Positions 39,141 to 52,040 of a stretch of 64,000 bases of DNA are shown one piece after another. Made by a program: the position numbers and the translations under genes. The DNA comes from Callipepla californica brunnescens. Lineage: Eukaryota; Chordata; Aves; Galliformes; Odontophoridae. Position 1 is the first letter of the stretch; every line of letters starts with the position of its first letter. Location: positions 7,752,467 through 7,816,466 of the forward strand of contig JALIRH010000001.1 in NCBI GenBank assembly GCA_023055505.1. The letters run 5' to 3'. A model generated the notes under the pieces. The model had not been told where the DNA came from. It did no database searches and saw only the letters and a program-made list of their open reading frames with translations.

Positions 39141-42100
39141 AACCAGGGCTCCGAACTACGAGTAATCGGTATTTATTATTTCTTTGGTCAAAGTTCAAGC
39201 TCGAGCTTAGAAATTCGCTTCGGTTTGCTCTCACGGGGTCTCTGGGTCACACTTCTGCTTCTGGGTAACAGTAACAACCTCGCATTTTGGCTGAGCACAG
39301 TTGTGGCATCTGTAGCTCTCCCTGCAAAGGCTGCCCTTTGTTATGTATCATTTTTAGGACAGCCATTATAGCCCTATTGAAGATGTGGAGGATTTTGCTG
39401 TGGGTGTCCACAGGACGGCTGCACACACATGCTCAAAGAACCCCTTTTGAGCCAGCCAGGCTTGGGATCAGCGCACGTGTTTGCCCATCACCCAGAACAG
39501 GACCTGAGTGCAGTAAGAAGGGAAAGCAGCACAGTGTGGGCATGGCCTTTGCTGCCCCTCTGTAGTGACCATCACTAAACGCCTCCTTCAGAACAACCCC
39601 CAAACTCTTTCTCACCTCATTTCCAACACTGCTGTTTGCCTGCCCCCAGAAGCAGTCAGTCCAACAATAAGTAAGAGTCTAGAAAATCAGAAATAATACA
39701 CATATCATTACTTACTTGTGGAAAGTCCAGGCAGCTAAAGTCACTTCAGGAAATCCTGTACAACAGGCAGCATCGTAACTTCCAACTCATTTTTTTCCCC
39801 TATGGGGCACCATCCACTGGTGGATCTCTAGCAAAGCAGGAGCTTACAACAGCCAACCTAGATATAAATTTTTAGGATCAAACTGACCTAATAATTTCAA
39901 TTTCTAAATTAAAAACAAAAAAATAACCCCAAAACAATAACAAGATTGGATAGGTAAACTGTATGTATCATCTGGGTGTTTGTGTACTGCTTTTAAGGAA
40001 TTGCTCTCAGGTAATATCACCTACATGGCCATGTATACCACCACCAGCCTCAGAAATTTTACAGCACATCAGTTGAAATGAATGAAGTTGTGTTGGAATT
40101 GAGCCTGTGATAGTAAATAGGAAGCAGTGCATTAAATCGTATAAGTTAGCACACAGTCTAGTTGTAAAACTGACTAGAAATGATAAATACTGTCAAGAAG
40201 CTAATAATAAGTGTAATAAAACTCCACCTATGATGGAAAACATGTTTTTTCATCTTTTAAGTGATAATCCATATGTGTATCTGTCCTGCAGCTGTACAAA
40301 TGCTTTACAACTGGAGACGAGCTTTCCACAGAGCTTGATGGCATCCATACTCTTCCCATGCCTGATGCACAAGTCAGTCTGGCACTATTCCAGCTTCCTT
40401 TTTCTGCCAGGTAGATTACAGCATTCCATAGCTGCACATCCCTGCAATAAGGCAACGTTTCATATATGTACTTGTTCCATTTAACCATCTTTCTGCTGTC
40501 TGATCTTATGCTTTATTCTCCAGTATTTATTTATGTGACTTTCTCGAGATTCGTCGTCCAGCTCTCCCTTCCCTGTACGCAGGGCATGTTTGGTGAAAAT
40601 ATGCTGTCCATAAGGTGTCATTTCTGAAACTTCATGCTGGTAGAACCAGGAAGTGGTACTTCCAAAATCATTCCATTATAGAGGCAGCATCATTGATTCC
40701 CATGACCTACTGACCAAAGACTTACAGCACAGCCTGAATCAATCAGAATGATGTGTTGCAGAGCCAGGACCTGATCTCCTAGAAGATTTGAAATGAGAGG
40801 CTTCTAATCTACTTTAGAATAATGCAGAAAGGCCTCCAGGATCCTCAGATTCTCTGCAGAGTTTCAAAGGGCAACTGAGTTTCATTTCCTGGTGCCTGTG
40901 ATGAAAGCAGTAACTCCCCCTCAAAGTACTAACATACAGGCAGGGTCCATCACTGCTCTCAATACTCATTCCTGAGGATAACTGACAGTGAGATATAAGC
41001 ACTTCTCCTACAGACCATTCAGGCTCTGATGTAGAATGCATGTAATCCTGATAAACTGCTTCACAGCAACAGCACAAAGACCCTAACAGGCCTGACACAA
41101 TGACATTACATAGCCTACCAGATCAGGATCCCCAGTGTTACATACCAGTAGGTTAGCTCATATTCTTTCAGAAATGCAACAGTGTATTATCTGGTATATT
41201 TGACAAGTCCTGAGCACACGCTTCTAGAATCTCAAAAGATTTGTTTCCTTGCCTGCTCCGTCTCACTAGTGGGATGTAGTGCCTCAAAATAGTATCCATT
41301 CCATTTTTGGAAAAGGAGGAAACAACTCTAATGAGACACCACACAATTTCAAGCAAAAAGATAAAGGTTCAGAGGGCAGCAGGACCCTCACAGCCTTTTT
41401 TGGCACTAGCTCAGTGAGCGTGCAGTGTTGGTCCCACTCCATCACAATCAACACACCCCTGCTTGGCAGCATCAGGTTTTGATTCAAGTTACCGCTGCTG
41501 ACTCACTCTGTGAGAAGGATTTCCACAGATGGAATATCTTCTGCTTACCAGCTTTCACCTGTGCTAGTTATCAAATTCTCAAGAGAAATATTTCAAGATT
41601 AAGGAATCACATAAGCAAAAAGGCTGTTCACCTCTTCCCTCACAGAATAAAGTTTTGAGACATTGTTACATTGCCAAAGTGTATCACCTGCAGAATAACA
41701 TGTTTGTTTCAGATTAAAAGAGACCAACTCAGGCTTGCTGCTGCACTTAAACTTTGGCAGCAGCACTGTTCTTCACTGGATGGAACTGGACTCTATACCC
41801 TTTTCCCTGTTTGAATAGCAGACTGATAAAATGGAAAGAAACAGCCACATCCCACTCCGCGCATTCTTTAGAACCTGCAAGAATCCTGAACTATAGATTT
41901 TGGACTGCCATAACATCCCATGTGTGGGTCTTCATCCTATCACAACAATTCGGCCTAACCTTGCTAAGATTTGCAACAGCTGAGTAGTTCTGCAAACCAA
42001 GCTTTCCATACAAAGTTTCCAGAGCCTGCTTCCCCACTGTATGGTTTACTTCTTCACACTCACCAATGCATAATTAACAATCCTCCCTGGAATACTGTCT

Positions 42101-45100
42101 AGTAATATACAATGTTACTATGGCTCCTCACATCCTGCAGGGACATCCTTTTCCATTTCACTTACCTCATCAGTTGTGGCACTGACAAATTACTCAAGGA
42201 GCATGACTGTGCAGAGCCAGCTGTTCTCAAAAGAAAGGTTGTTCCCCAACCTCAGAAACCTGGATAGCATACACTGTGGATAAGATGCTCAACCCCATTA
42301 CTGGAAATATTACAGCAACAAGCTGACAAAACCACACTTAGCCTCGGTCTCTGAAGTGGTACAGTTTCCCAGCATCTCTGTTAGCAGATCTTTAGGAACT
42401 ACTTAACTGAAAGACAAACCCATGTATCCTATTGTATCACTAATCCATCCCCTAGGTATCATCAATACTTTGGCAGAAAGATATATTTCTGTATTATACA
42501 AGACTGAGTGAGATTTATGGTCAAAAGCCTGAGATGACAATTTCAGAACAAGGAAGAACGTTTTAGCTTCAAATATGGAAGAAAAGTCGTGAGTCTTTTT
42601 GCCACTAGATTAGTGAATATCTTTGTTCTTTGGCTAAGAAGAAACATACCTTTTCTTTTTAATTCCTCTGATCCCAAAGATTCTGGACATGTTTTGATAA
42701 AGGGTGAGTTAAGATGAATTAATACAGGTGTTCATTTAGGTTCACTAACTGTTATGGAAACAAAGTTTTTTTGCTTCCTTTGGCCTCACTAACTTACATT
42801 CTATATGCATCATTTTCTCTTCCTTGGAAAGAAAGCTGTTATTTATAAAATTGATAAGGAGACCCTTTATATTTCCAGAACAGTTCAAGGTGATCCAAAA
42901 TAACAGCCCTCTCTGAAATGAGTTTCAAAACAGATTGCACTCTCTGTCAGTGCCTCTTACAGTACTGATAGAGCCCTTTTATCATCTGTGCTCCACCAGA
43001 ACTCAAGCTACATCGCTGCTTGCTAACAGCTCTGCGGCTCGCATTTGCTAAGCAGTCCTGTGGAATGTTATCTGCAGATAATACTTAAAGTATTAAGACC
43101 ATTTGACAGAGTGGTCTTCAGGCTGTACAGCTGCTATGCAAAGGCCTTTACCTTATTTCCTTTTAAACATCTGGATGAACTACTGCTTGGAGTCACCTTC
43201 AGCAAGAAGAGGTTCGTAGCCTGTCACTTGCAGCCACAACAATATGTTAAACAGTTCTTGGAGAGGCACAACTGACAGGCAGAGAGTAGGTTTCCCTTCT
43301 TTATCCTTCTGCTGTCTTGACTCCTTTAACATCACATACCTTTGGGACTTTGCAGTTATAAGGCTCTCTGCAAAACGTGCTCATAACCTTTGAATGATGG
43401 AAGGAAGATGGGGCTTGAACTCACTCCTGCAGATACTGCAAAGATGGAAAAAATTATGTTAAAGCTTATACTTGTTACATTTCACTAAAAAATAAACCAG
43501 AGTAATTTCAATTTTCACAAAATGCTGCAACAAAAGCATAGGGCCATCTGCTCATCTGCAGGATGTCTAAATAGAAGAACAGCAATATGCTCAATGAAGA
43601 AAATACAACATATACATCCTTTCTGAATCAGGACAGATAGCCATAGAACTTACATCAACTACACTGCTGAAATCTCAGGATTGTTGTCAGGTAAGATTCA
43701 AAAGCAGAGAAGAAAATCCCAAGCTTTTGAGCAAAATCCTTTGCACTCATGTATAATTATACTGTTGTGTACAAAAGAGCAGATAGAGCCCTATACAAGG
43801 AAATACTACCCTGTCTCTCCTGTCTTGCCTCTTCAGCATTAATTATTCAACTCCTGTTGTTTGCAGTTTGGCACTTTCAATATATCCTGTACAGTAACTC
43901 CACCCACAAAGGTCTTTTTGGGAAGCTATCCTTGCCAAACAGTAACTGCCATCCTAATAACCTTTCATAAACACATAACAGATTTTCTCTTTAGCCCTCT
44001 GAACTACTTCACTGCACAACCAGATGAGCACAACTGCCAGTGTAGGAAAGGCAACAAGCAAGTAAATCCAGTGTTTGAGTGCCCCTTTAACGTTCCTAGT
44101 TATTAGGCATCAGTAACTTAGACAGCAAAATAAGCTACCTGTTTAAAATTGGAGTGGCTGTCTTCATCTCACAGAATAACTAGCAGAGCCAAGACAACAT
44201 GTCACTGGTAAGGGATGGGAATGAAAAAGCGAAACAGTAATTGCCATGTGAAGTGTTCTAAAAATACACTTAGCAAAGAACTACAAAAGACTGTGGCAAA
44301 GCCATTTACAATGCATTTTGAGATTTTTTTTCCTCAGCACATCCTGGGGAGAGGAGAACTCAATAGCAGATAAAGGTAGAATTTATAGGAAGTTAGCAGA
44401 ACAAGAAATTGAAACTATTTGAAATGCAAATTGTATAAAAAAAAAAAAAGCCACAGACAAGGGAAAAAATGCTCTGCAAAGAAAGACTTGACGTGATGTA
44501 TTTCTGAAATCAATCATCATTTCTGTTGCTCTCCTCATTAGTTTTGTGTTTCAGAAGACTTTTCATTTCACATGAATTCAAGTAACTTCAAGCAAGCACA
44601 GACCACGTAAACAGTACGACTAGATGCATATTCTTAATTTCTCACAAACCTTTCATACTCCCTGTTCCTCTTCTGTACCCTGGAATCAGTCTTTACCCAA
44701 AGAAAGAAAGAAATCTTACTCACTGCCTCCATCAAGTTTGGTAACTTAGATACTTCATTTAACAAATCCCTTGGAGTTACTTCACTTCTTATTTCTATTC
44801 AATTCTACTCGATCGCAATGAGACAAATCCAGTCTTAATTAGTTTACTACCTCTTCCTCATTCATTCTTGAAGATAGACCTGGTCTGCAGATGGTTAAGA
44901 TGGCATGCAGTGGAAGAAGCCTTGCTGTGAGAATCCCTAGTCATTTACCGCTGAAGTAATCCTAAAATAGATGGGCTCATTCAGAATTAAAGCCATGTCT
45001 CCTCACTTATGTGGGGAAGAGCTACAAAGCAAGGCAACAACAACCAGGGAAGAAAAAGCAAGTCATGACTCATATGCAAACATACATAATATGGCTTCAT

Positions 45101-48000
45101 AACACAGGGAGAATCTTAAGAGGAAAAAAAAAAAGCAACCAACACAAAAACAAAACCAATGTCACAGAAGTAGAATCTTCAACTGGAGCATTCCTGATAG
45201 ATGCATTCCAGCATCATCCTCACCCCACGTAAAGACCAAGCATGAATAAGTTCTGTGAATATCCTGCCATATGTACAACTCCTTGTCAAAATTACACTTA
45301 CATTGCTGATGTGCCATTTATCCAAGATGATACAGAGATTAGCCAGTTGTTTATAACAAATTAGGTAATTCATAGATGCCTTTGTGCTTTTCATGGTTTT
45401 GGCAGTGAATATTGCTTAAAGTTGCCCACAGTCACTTTGTAATAGCTCACTCCTTCTTTTCTAATCATCCAGCTTGACAGCTTGGATACAATTAGTATAG
45501 CCAAGTGCCCACTGAAGTTAAAGGAGTACGTATGCTAAATATATAAGCAGTCTCTTAAGGTAAGTGTTCTTAGAAACCATACCCTTGTGATATTAAATGG
45601 GACTCCTGAATTTAGTACTACTGATCTTTATCTTGCAGTTTTGATTTTGAGTCACCACTATCTACACAGAGTCCTGGAAGAGGATGTAGTCTATACATGC
45701 AGAAAAATGGATTGTTTTATTTAACATGTCTCAGTACATACAAGATGCAGCAATTATTTGTGCCCAACTCAAGAATTCTTATTTTAAATAGTTTTTTTTC
45801 TTAAAATTTCATCTGGAAAATGCATCACTGATATATAAGTTGTTCACAATGAAGATAAAGGTTTAAGTGATTTGGTATATTAAATAACTTTATCAGAGCA
45901 ATTTTAGAGATAAATTCTGCTAAAACAAGGTAACAACAGCAAAATGGGTACTGCTCCCAACACTGGCATATTGGTAAAGTGTTTCCAGTAGTAAACAAAT
46001 TCAGAAAGACAGAACTACATCAATTTATCATTGCAGTATCAACATTACACTACCATGGATGAAAAACTCAAGGTGAACAGCTCAGGGGCTGGAGTGACTC
46101 TAGGACCACAGAACACAAAGCCCTGTCTGCAGCAACTGAATCTCTATAATCATCTCATAACTTCTAACAGGATATTGACATAGAAACAGCCACATTTCAG
46201 GAATGTTCATGTTCTGTCACAGTAGAAGTACACATTAAGCTGTGATGTAGTTGCCAAACAATTTTAGGTTTTTATTTTGGCCTCCCTCGTATTGAGAATG
46301 ACAAAGAGCTACTTACCATTACTGCAGTGACACCTCCTCGTTCTCTGAACCTGTAACACCCATTCTCTGGAAAATCCACGCAACTTCTCAGGGAGAATGC
46401 TTTCTTTGCTTTATGACATTCCACAAAACAACAGGGAGCTAGGTATTCTGCAGTTTACTCCAGGGACTGAGAAATGAATTTCAGATATTCATTTAATATC
46501 AGATCACTTTGAATTCACATCGGTTAAGTTAAAAGTGCAAACAAAGGCATTTATTCACAACATCTGAATCAGAAGTGTTTATAAAATAAATAAAGGAAAG
46601 CTTAAAAAGAATTCCAGTTACTTACTGTCAAGATGCCTTGCATACTTTTCTAATATCCACCTTGCCAGCATATTACCTTTTTTTTTTTCCCCCCCTTGCT
46701 TACACCTAACTGCATGCTTTATGGAGAACTGGCATCCTCAGACTAGCACTACAGCACTGCTGCAACACCCACCACAAGCCGGCAGTCAGGAGCCCTCCCC
46801 TGGAACTGCAGTTGATTTCTTTCCTTGCAGTCATGTCATCAGATCACCATCACTTCTTTGTTCTATCCTTCATAGAAATGTAAGGCTTGTGAGGGGTTTT
46901 TCTGGTCCCAGTTCACTTAGAGACTGACTTTTTTAAACTTCCAGTGTATTACAAATAAACAGAGAAAAGTTTTTATTCTTCAACTATAAATTGGAAGCTC
47001 TTGAAAGTTATAGCTGTTAAAAAAATAAAAGCTGTCACATTCATATTCCTTCGATAGCATGCTGAGAGTAACTGCAAAATTCCACGTAAAATACAATATG
47101 TTGCTACAGCTGTATAGTTCATTAAGAGCTGTTTTTGAGATAACATTTTTATTTCTTAATATTGCATGTCAAACAATCACCACATTATCAGTCAGCAGAC
47201 CAGCGAGAAAAGTATTTTTAGCTGAGCTCCCATGTGTCTGTTTTTGAGCCCACCTGATCTATCTAGCCGAGACAAAACTGCGTTTAGACAGCTGTGCCCT
47301 TATAGATGCATTGTAACAGTGCAAACCAGGCAAGCCAGAGTAACTTCGCCTTAAATCACTTTGGCCTCAGTATTAGCGATACAGGTAAAAACATGCTGTC
47401 AGTTTTAAGTGGAAGGAACGTAGAATGAAGGGCCATTACCACACACGCTCTTAATAGTTACTTCGTTGGAAGTCTGAGTAGTATATGAATGAAAAACTTT
47501 GCAAGAGACCTCCCAAGGAAGCAACAACTGCAACAGCTCATTTACTTTGTTTACCAGAATCATCTTTGAGATAGGCAAATACTACAGAAGTACAGCCATA
47601 CAAGCGGTACAGAAACGGCGTTCAAAAGCTCCACTATTCCAGATCAGAAAGGGATCAGCTGATATGCTAGGTTATTTTGTGTTGTTTTTTTTTTCGGTTT
47701 GTCTCCACACATTGCTATGTGCTCAACAAAACGTTTCTGACCATGTTCAATTAAAAAATAATAAAATAAATCGGCTAACTTAATAAAAACAGCTCAAATC
47801 AAGAAACAGGTACTTACTTAAACGCAGTGGCTGGAGAGAAGAAGCTCCTTTCTCTAAATACTGTCTTAATTTAGCTTTGAAGAACAGCATCTTACCATTA
47901 GCGTTGCTGCTGCTTTTCTCCTGCCTGTATTGCAATAAATGTCACTGAAGTAACAGCAGTAGCAATCTACGACTGCCACCAGGAATTCGACCACAAACGC
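39141..48000. other. Intergenic stretch between the two CpG islands
   Basis: Nearly 9 kb of ordinary AT-rich sequence without a recognisable gene or intact mobile element. Open frames reach about 125 codons but show no family motif or splice support. Toward the right end four minus-strand donor-like GTAAG words cluster (exon sides ending at 46317, 46626, 47818 and 47896), which could belong to a non-coding transcript leaving the second CpG island leftward; this is speculative. Confidence 0.7.
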
Positions 48001-48799
48001 TCAAGCCTCACCACATCGCATTTTCATCCATCTCTATAATAGAACACGCATCAAGATAAAAAGCAGCAAATCACCACGCACCGCTCCCACCCCGGCAGAG
48101 AAGCACAGCTCACCCAATGCCCTGACGGCCTGAGCCGTTCTCCTCGCGCAGGAGGGCAGCAGCAGGGCGTTACCCAGAACATCCACATCGCAAGCACGTA
48201 GAGTACCGCCGTTGAGCTGGAACCGACAGAGCGCGCAGCCCTGACCCGGAGCAGCTCTCCCTGCGCGTGCTACGGAGGCGAACCCATCCAAACGTCGTGA
48301 GGCGGCCTGACGCAGGTAGCGGGCAGCAGGCACAGCTAAACACGCAGAGCAGAGCGCGTAGCGGCTATGAGAGCACAAACACGCGGCTTAAATCAGCCGT
48401 TAAATCCCCCGAAACAGCAGAGAACTCCGCTCAGGTCGGCGGCGCGCAGCCGCTCAGCGCGCGCGCTCCGGTGCGGAGCCGCCCACACGGCCGGGCCTGC
48501 AGCGCCTCCGAGCCCCACCGCCACCGCGGCAGAACGCGTTGCGAAACACCGGCTGCCTAGGAGCTGGGGCGAGCTGCAGCCTCGGCAGCTCTCGGCCCGG
48601 CCTTAAAGCCGCGGGCGCCCTTCGAGACCCAGAGGAGACAGCCGCCTCCCGCCGCCCGGATCCGGATGGCGCCGCCGTCCGCCCCGGCCCCGGGGGCGGC
48701 CATTTTGCGGCCCGGCGGATGACATGTTGTGCGTCGTGCGTGCCGCCGCTCGACGGTGCGGGGCCGCCCCCCGCGCCCGGCGCCTGCGCAGCGCGCCCT

Positions 48800-48979
48800 G
48801 TGGCGGCCGAGCCGGGGCAGCCTGCTCAGCGCCGCGGCGGCGGCGGAGGCTGGAGACAAAGCGCTCAGCTAATGAATGGGACGGGCCCGCCCGGCCCTTC
48901 CTTTTAACTCCTTCGGGCCCGGCCGGGCGGCGGCGGCAGCGGCGACCTCCGGCTTTCCCTGCGGCGGCCGCCCGGGGAG
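48800..48979 (+). other. ZBED4: Candidate non-coding first exon (ZBED4 by synteny), left end approximate
   Basis: A strong donor, GGGGAG|GTGAGTGG, ends at 48979 on the plus strand, just downstream of the YY1- and NRF1-like sites. This fits a first exon of about 150-250 bp whose start cannot be fixed from sequence. Human ZBED4, a domesticated hAT-type transposase-derived zinc-finger gene, has a non-coding first exon and one large coding exon, and lies divergent from BRD1. No large coding exon appears before the right edge, so the name rests only on gene order. It could equally be a non-coding RNA promoter. Confidence 0.4.
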
Positions 48980-49047
48980 GTGAGTGGCCCCGTTCCGGCA
49001 CCGGGAAGGGGCCGGGCAGGGCAGGGCGCTCCGGCTCTCCCCGCCCC

Positions 49048-49070
49048 GCCGCCGCCGCCGCCGCCGCCGC
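49048..49070. repeat. GCC trinucleotide repeat
   Basis: Nearly eight pure GCC units about 70 bp after the donor of the candidate first exon, within the CpG island. Repeats of this type in promoter islands can vary in length. Confidence 0.9.
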
Positions 49071-50717
49071 TCGCTCTCTGCCTCCGCGGCGCCGGTGCCG
49101 GCGGGCCGCGGCCCCGCTCCCCGGGCCCTGTGGCGCCCCGTCCCGCCCGGGAGCGCCCGCGGGACGGCGGCGGCGGGGCGGGCAGGGGGCGTGCGGCGGG
49201 CAGGAAGCGGGGAGTAGGCCGGCGGTGCGGGCTCCATTGTCTGCGGGGCCCTGGGAGGGGGCTCCGGCGAGCCGGGCTGCGGAGGGGGGCGCCGCTCCCC
49301 GGGGACCCGGAGGGCTGTGCCGCCCCCCCCCCCTCACAGCCCGCGGGTCCCCGCGGAGCCGTCGGCTTTGTGCGGGCCTGCCGGGTCGGCGGCACCCCTC
49401 CCACCTGGCCGGGCCCTGCGGGAGGCCGCGGGAGCCGAGTCCCGGCGGGGATGGGAGGCGCTGGGACCATGTGGCCGCCGACGGCCCCGTCCCAGATGGC
49501 CCCGGGGCGGGGGCAGCCCCTGCGGGAGCGCGGAGCGGGGCCCGGGCTGCGCGGAGGGGCCGGGAGGGCCGGGTGGTCCTGAAAGCGTTATTCCGGTACG
49601 CGAGGGGACGGGGGAGGTGACCTCAGCCGCGGCGTAAGCAGCGCATCTCTTTGCGCCGCTCCCAGCCCCGTCCTCCTGGGGCACAGCCGCTGTTGGTACG
49701 CGTGGAGAAAGTGCGCGGCTCAACTTCACGCTTCGCTCCTCTCGTTCTTACTCCGGACGCCGTGGTTTCGCTTAAAGATGTCTTCTGTAACTTCCAGGTC
49801 CGCGCTGAGGCAGTGCTGACAGCAGCCGCCGGCTGTGTTGCGGTGCTCACGGAGTTTGGAGGATGTCGTGTGCTCTCAGTGCTGCACGTGCACTGTGCTA
49901 AAAGTATAGAACGCTTATGAATGCCGGGAAAGTCAGAGCATTTAGAGAGCCGGTTTAGCGTTAGTCTTGCTCCGTATGTTACTGTGGAGTTCGGCAGTGT
50001 TCTTTCTCAGTGCTCCTGTGTCAGAGGCTGTTGTGCTGTGTTTCGGAGGTATCTCTGGGAGATGTCAGAAATTCAGCATGAGCTGTCATGCTGTGACTGC
50101 CAATCCAAGCAGAGACAGGCTTACGAGCCCCCATAACACAAACAAGCTTCTCAGGCTGTCCTTAAGCACCGCTTCCCATATGGCCCATCATGCACTTGTA
50201 TGTTTTGCTTTTTATGCGGAGGAACGTGGTGATTTTCCTATAAAGAATTTTTCAAGAATTTGGAGCCTTCCTTAAAACAAGCCAGGTACCCTCAGAAGTG
50301 TGATTGTTGGGTGTCTGCTGGGGGCAGCAGAGCCCCCAGATCATCACCAGCTGTCCCCAGGACACCAGCCTGGTGTTGGAAGGCCCATGCAGGTTCTGAG
50401 TGGGGATTCTGGTTGTAATGTGCTGTGAAGTTTGGTTTGGGAGGGGGGCAGGGGGTTGGGGAGGGAAGTACTGCTACTAAAAGCAGCAGGAGTTCTTTTG
50501 TTGGACTCCTGAAAGTGTGGGTGTTGTCTGCTGGGGGCAGGGTGGGCTGGGACCTGAAGATGCCATACACTGGTGTGTGTGTGGGTGTCTCTGTCCTTTC
50601 AGGCTTAAAGTGCTGTCAGTGTAGAAAACTGTCAGTTAGAGAGCACTGAGGGACTTTCTCTGGAGTTAGGAATTGATAGAGAGTAAGTAGAACGAAAGTA
50701 AAAGAAAAAGCTCCACC

Positions 50718-50839
50718 GAGCATCTGAAAGAGTGTTCCCTAGTGCTTTTTAATAACTGTAACTCATTTGCTGATACTATGAAGCACAGTTGTTACAGGTT
50801 CCACTGACAAGGTGGAAGGCAGCCTGCAGCAGTGGAGGG
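50718..50839 (+). repeat. Diverged 0.13 kb repeat, copy 1
   Basis: It shares with the copy at 51913-52040, in the same order and orientation, the words GAGCATCT, GTGTTCCCTA, TTTGTGCTTT-like, GTAACT, TACTATG, GCAGTTGTTACA-like, TTCCACTGACAAGGT and CAGCAGTGGA. Roughly three quarters of the bases seem to match by eye. I do not recognise the family; it may be an old local duplication or a dispersed avian repeat. Confidence 0.75.
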
Positions 50840-51187
50840 CTGAGCAGGTGCTGGCTGAACTTGGAGGTAGTGCTATCCTCTGTGCATCCTATGCTTCTGT
50901 TTGCCTGCTTTAGCTCTTCTTAATTGAGCCTGCACTGATTACAAGTATTCTGAGCAAGCATCATGTTTGCAGAAGGGCTCGTGTTATGGGATTGTGGTGG
51001 ATGAGTGCAAAAAGGGTTTAAGTGTGTATGGTACATCACAAAGGCTTATTATGTGGAAATAAGAGAGCAACAGAACTCCACTGGTGTTTAATTTGAAACA
51101 ATTTCTCTCTCTTGGGCTTTATGCATAACACAGAGTAAATGATACCATTCTAGCTGTCAGCGATTTTTAAGAACAAGGTGTTACCAG

Positions 51188-51424
51188 AGGAAGATTTAGA
51201 TTAGATTTGAGGAAGAATTTTTTTCTCTAAGTGGTCAGGCACTGGAATGGCCTGCCTAGGGAGGTGGTTGAGGCACCATCCCTAGCGCTGTTCAAGAAGC
51301 GTTTAGATGAGGTACTAAGGGATTTGATTTAGTAGCTTGGTGGGTAGGGATGGTGGTGGGAGGATGGTTGGACTAGGTGATCTTATAGGTCCTTTCCAAC
51401 CTAATGTATCTATGAATCTATGAA
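51188..51424 (+). mobile_element. CR1 LINE, 5'-truncated 3' end
   Basis: About 240 bp with the typical CR1 3' sequence: GGCACTGGAATGGCCTGCC, GGGAGGTGGTTGAGGCACCATC, a GTTCAAGAAGCGTTTAGATG word, GGTTGGACTAGGTGATCTTA, and CCTTTCCAACC, ending in the short terminal repeat TATCTATGAATCTATGAAG. Severe 5' truncation and the 8-mer-type tail without poly(A) are what CR1 insertion leaves. No coding capacity remains. Two copies of an unrelated diverged repeat lie on either side of it (50718-50839 and 51913-52040). Confidence 0.9.
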
Positions 51425-51912
51425 GTCCTGGCAAAATCCTGGGTCAGAAAGAATATAGCTGCTGCTTTATGTGGCCTTTGAGCATGCTGTCTCTCTTGTT
51501 TTCCTGTCATTTTTCTTGAAAGCTGTTTTGTTCTGACCCTAACCACAGTAAATTCTATAAGATTTATTTGTGGCCCTGAGAAAGTTTAAATCAAGAATTG
51601 ATGTAGATGTTTTGGGTCGTATGTCCAAATGCTTTGCTGTGTTTTACCACTCCCTGCAGCAGAGTCTCTATCAGAGTAGATTTTCTAAGTTCTGTCTTCT
51701 GAGGCTTGCTTTTAATTTGTACAAGTTCTCACTTTCCAGATGAGCATGATGGGCTTGCTGGTGTAATGTGCAATTAAAATAATCTGCTTTATGCAAATAG
51801 TGTGATTACACATGCACATTAGCTTACTTACAGGCAGAAAGCACTCATTCATCGTTTAGTTGAGGGCTTTTCAGTGTGGGCCATAGTGTTCATAACGTGT
51901 AATAGCTTGACT

Positions 51913-52040
51913 GAGCATCTCAGAAGTGTTCCCTAAGCATTTGTGCTTTTCAGTAACTCTAACTCTCTTGTTGGTACTATGTATGAGGCGCAGTTGTTAC
52001 ACTTTCCACTGACAAGGTAGAAATCAACCTACAGCAGTGG
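51913..52040 (+). repeat. Diverged 0.13 kb repeat, copy 2
   Basis: This is the partner of 50718-50839, about 1.2 kb downstream in the same orientation, with a CR1 fragment in between. It includes a small insertion relative to copy 1 (AAGCATTTGTGC for AGTGC) and CACTTTCCACTGACAAGGTAGAAA at the most conserved part. Confidence 0.75.

Larger units (their letters stand above)
48000..49720. promoter_or_regulatory. Second CpG island, inferred ZBED4 promoter
   Basis: This is a dense CpG block about 10 kb from the BRD1 island. It includes a YY1-type site (GCGGCCATTTT, 48697-48707), an NRF1-like site (GCGCCTGCGCA, 48780-48790) and a GCC trinucleotide run (49048-49070). The arrangement is that of a housekeeping promoter. 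Because ZBED4 is the divergent neighbour of BRD1 in mammals, the island probably serves ZBED4 rightward, and may also serve a leftward transcript. The long open frames on both strands here result from high GC and are not called. Confidence 0.85.

Noticed and set aside
48603..49620. Open frames up to 298 codons on both strands in the second island
   Set aside because: Same compositional artefact; no domain signature and overlapping frames on both strands.
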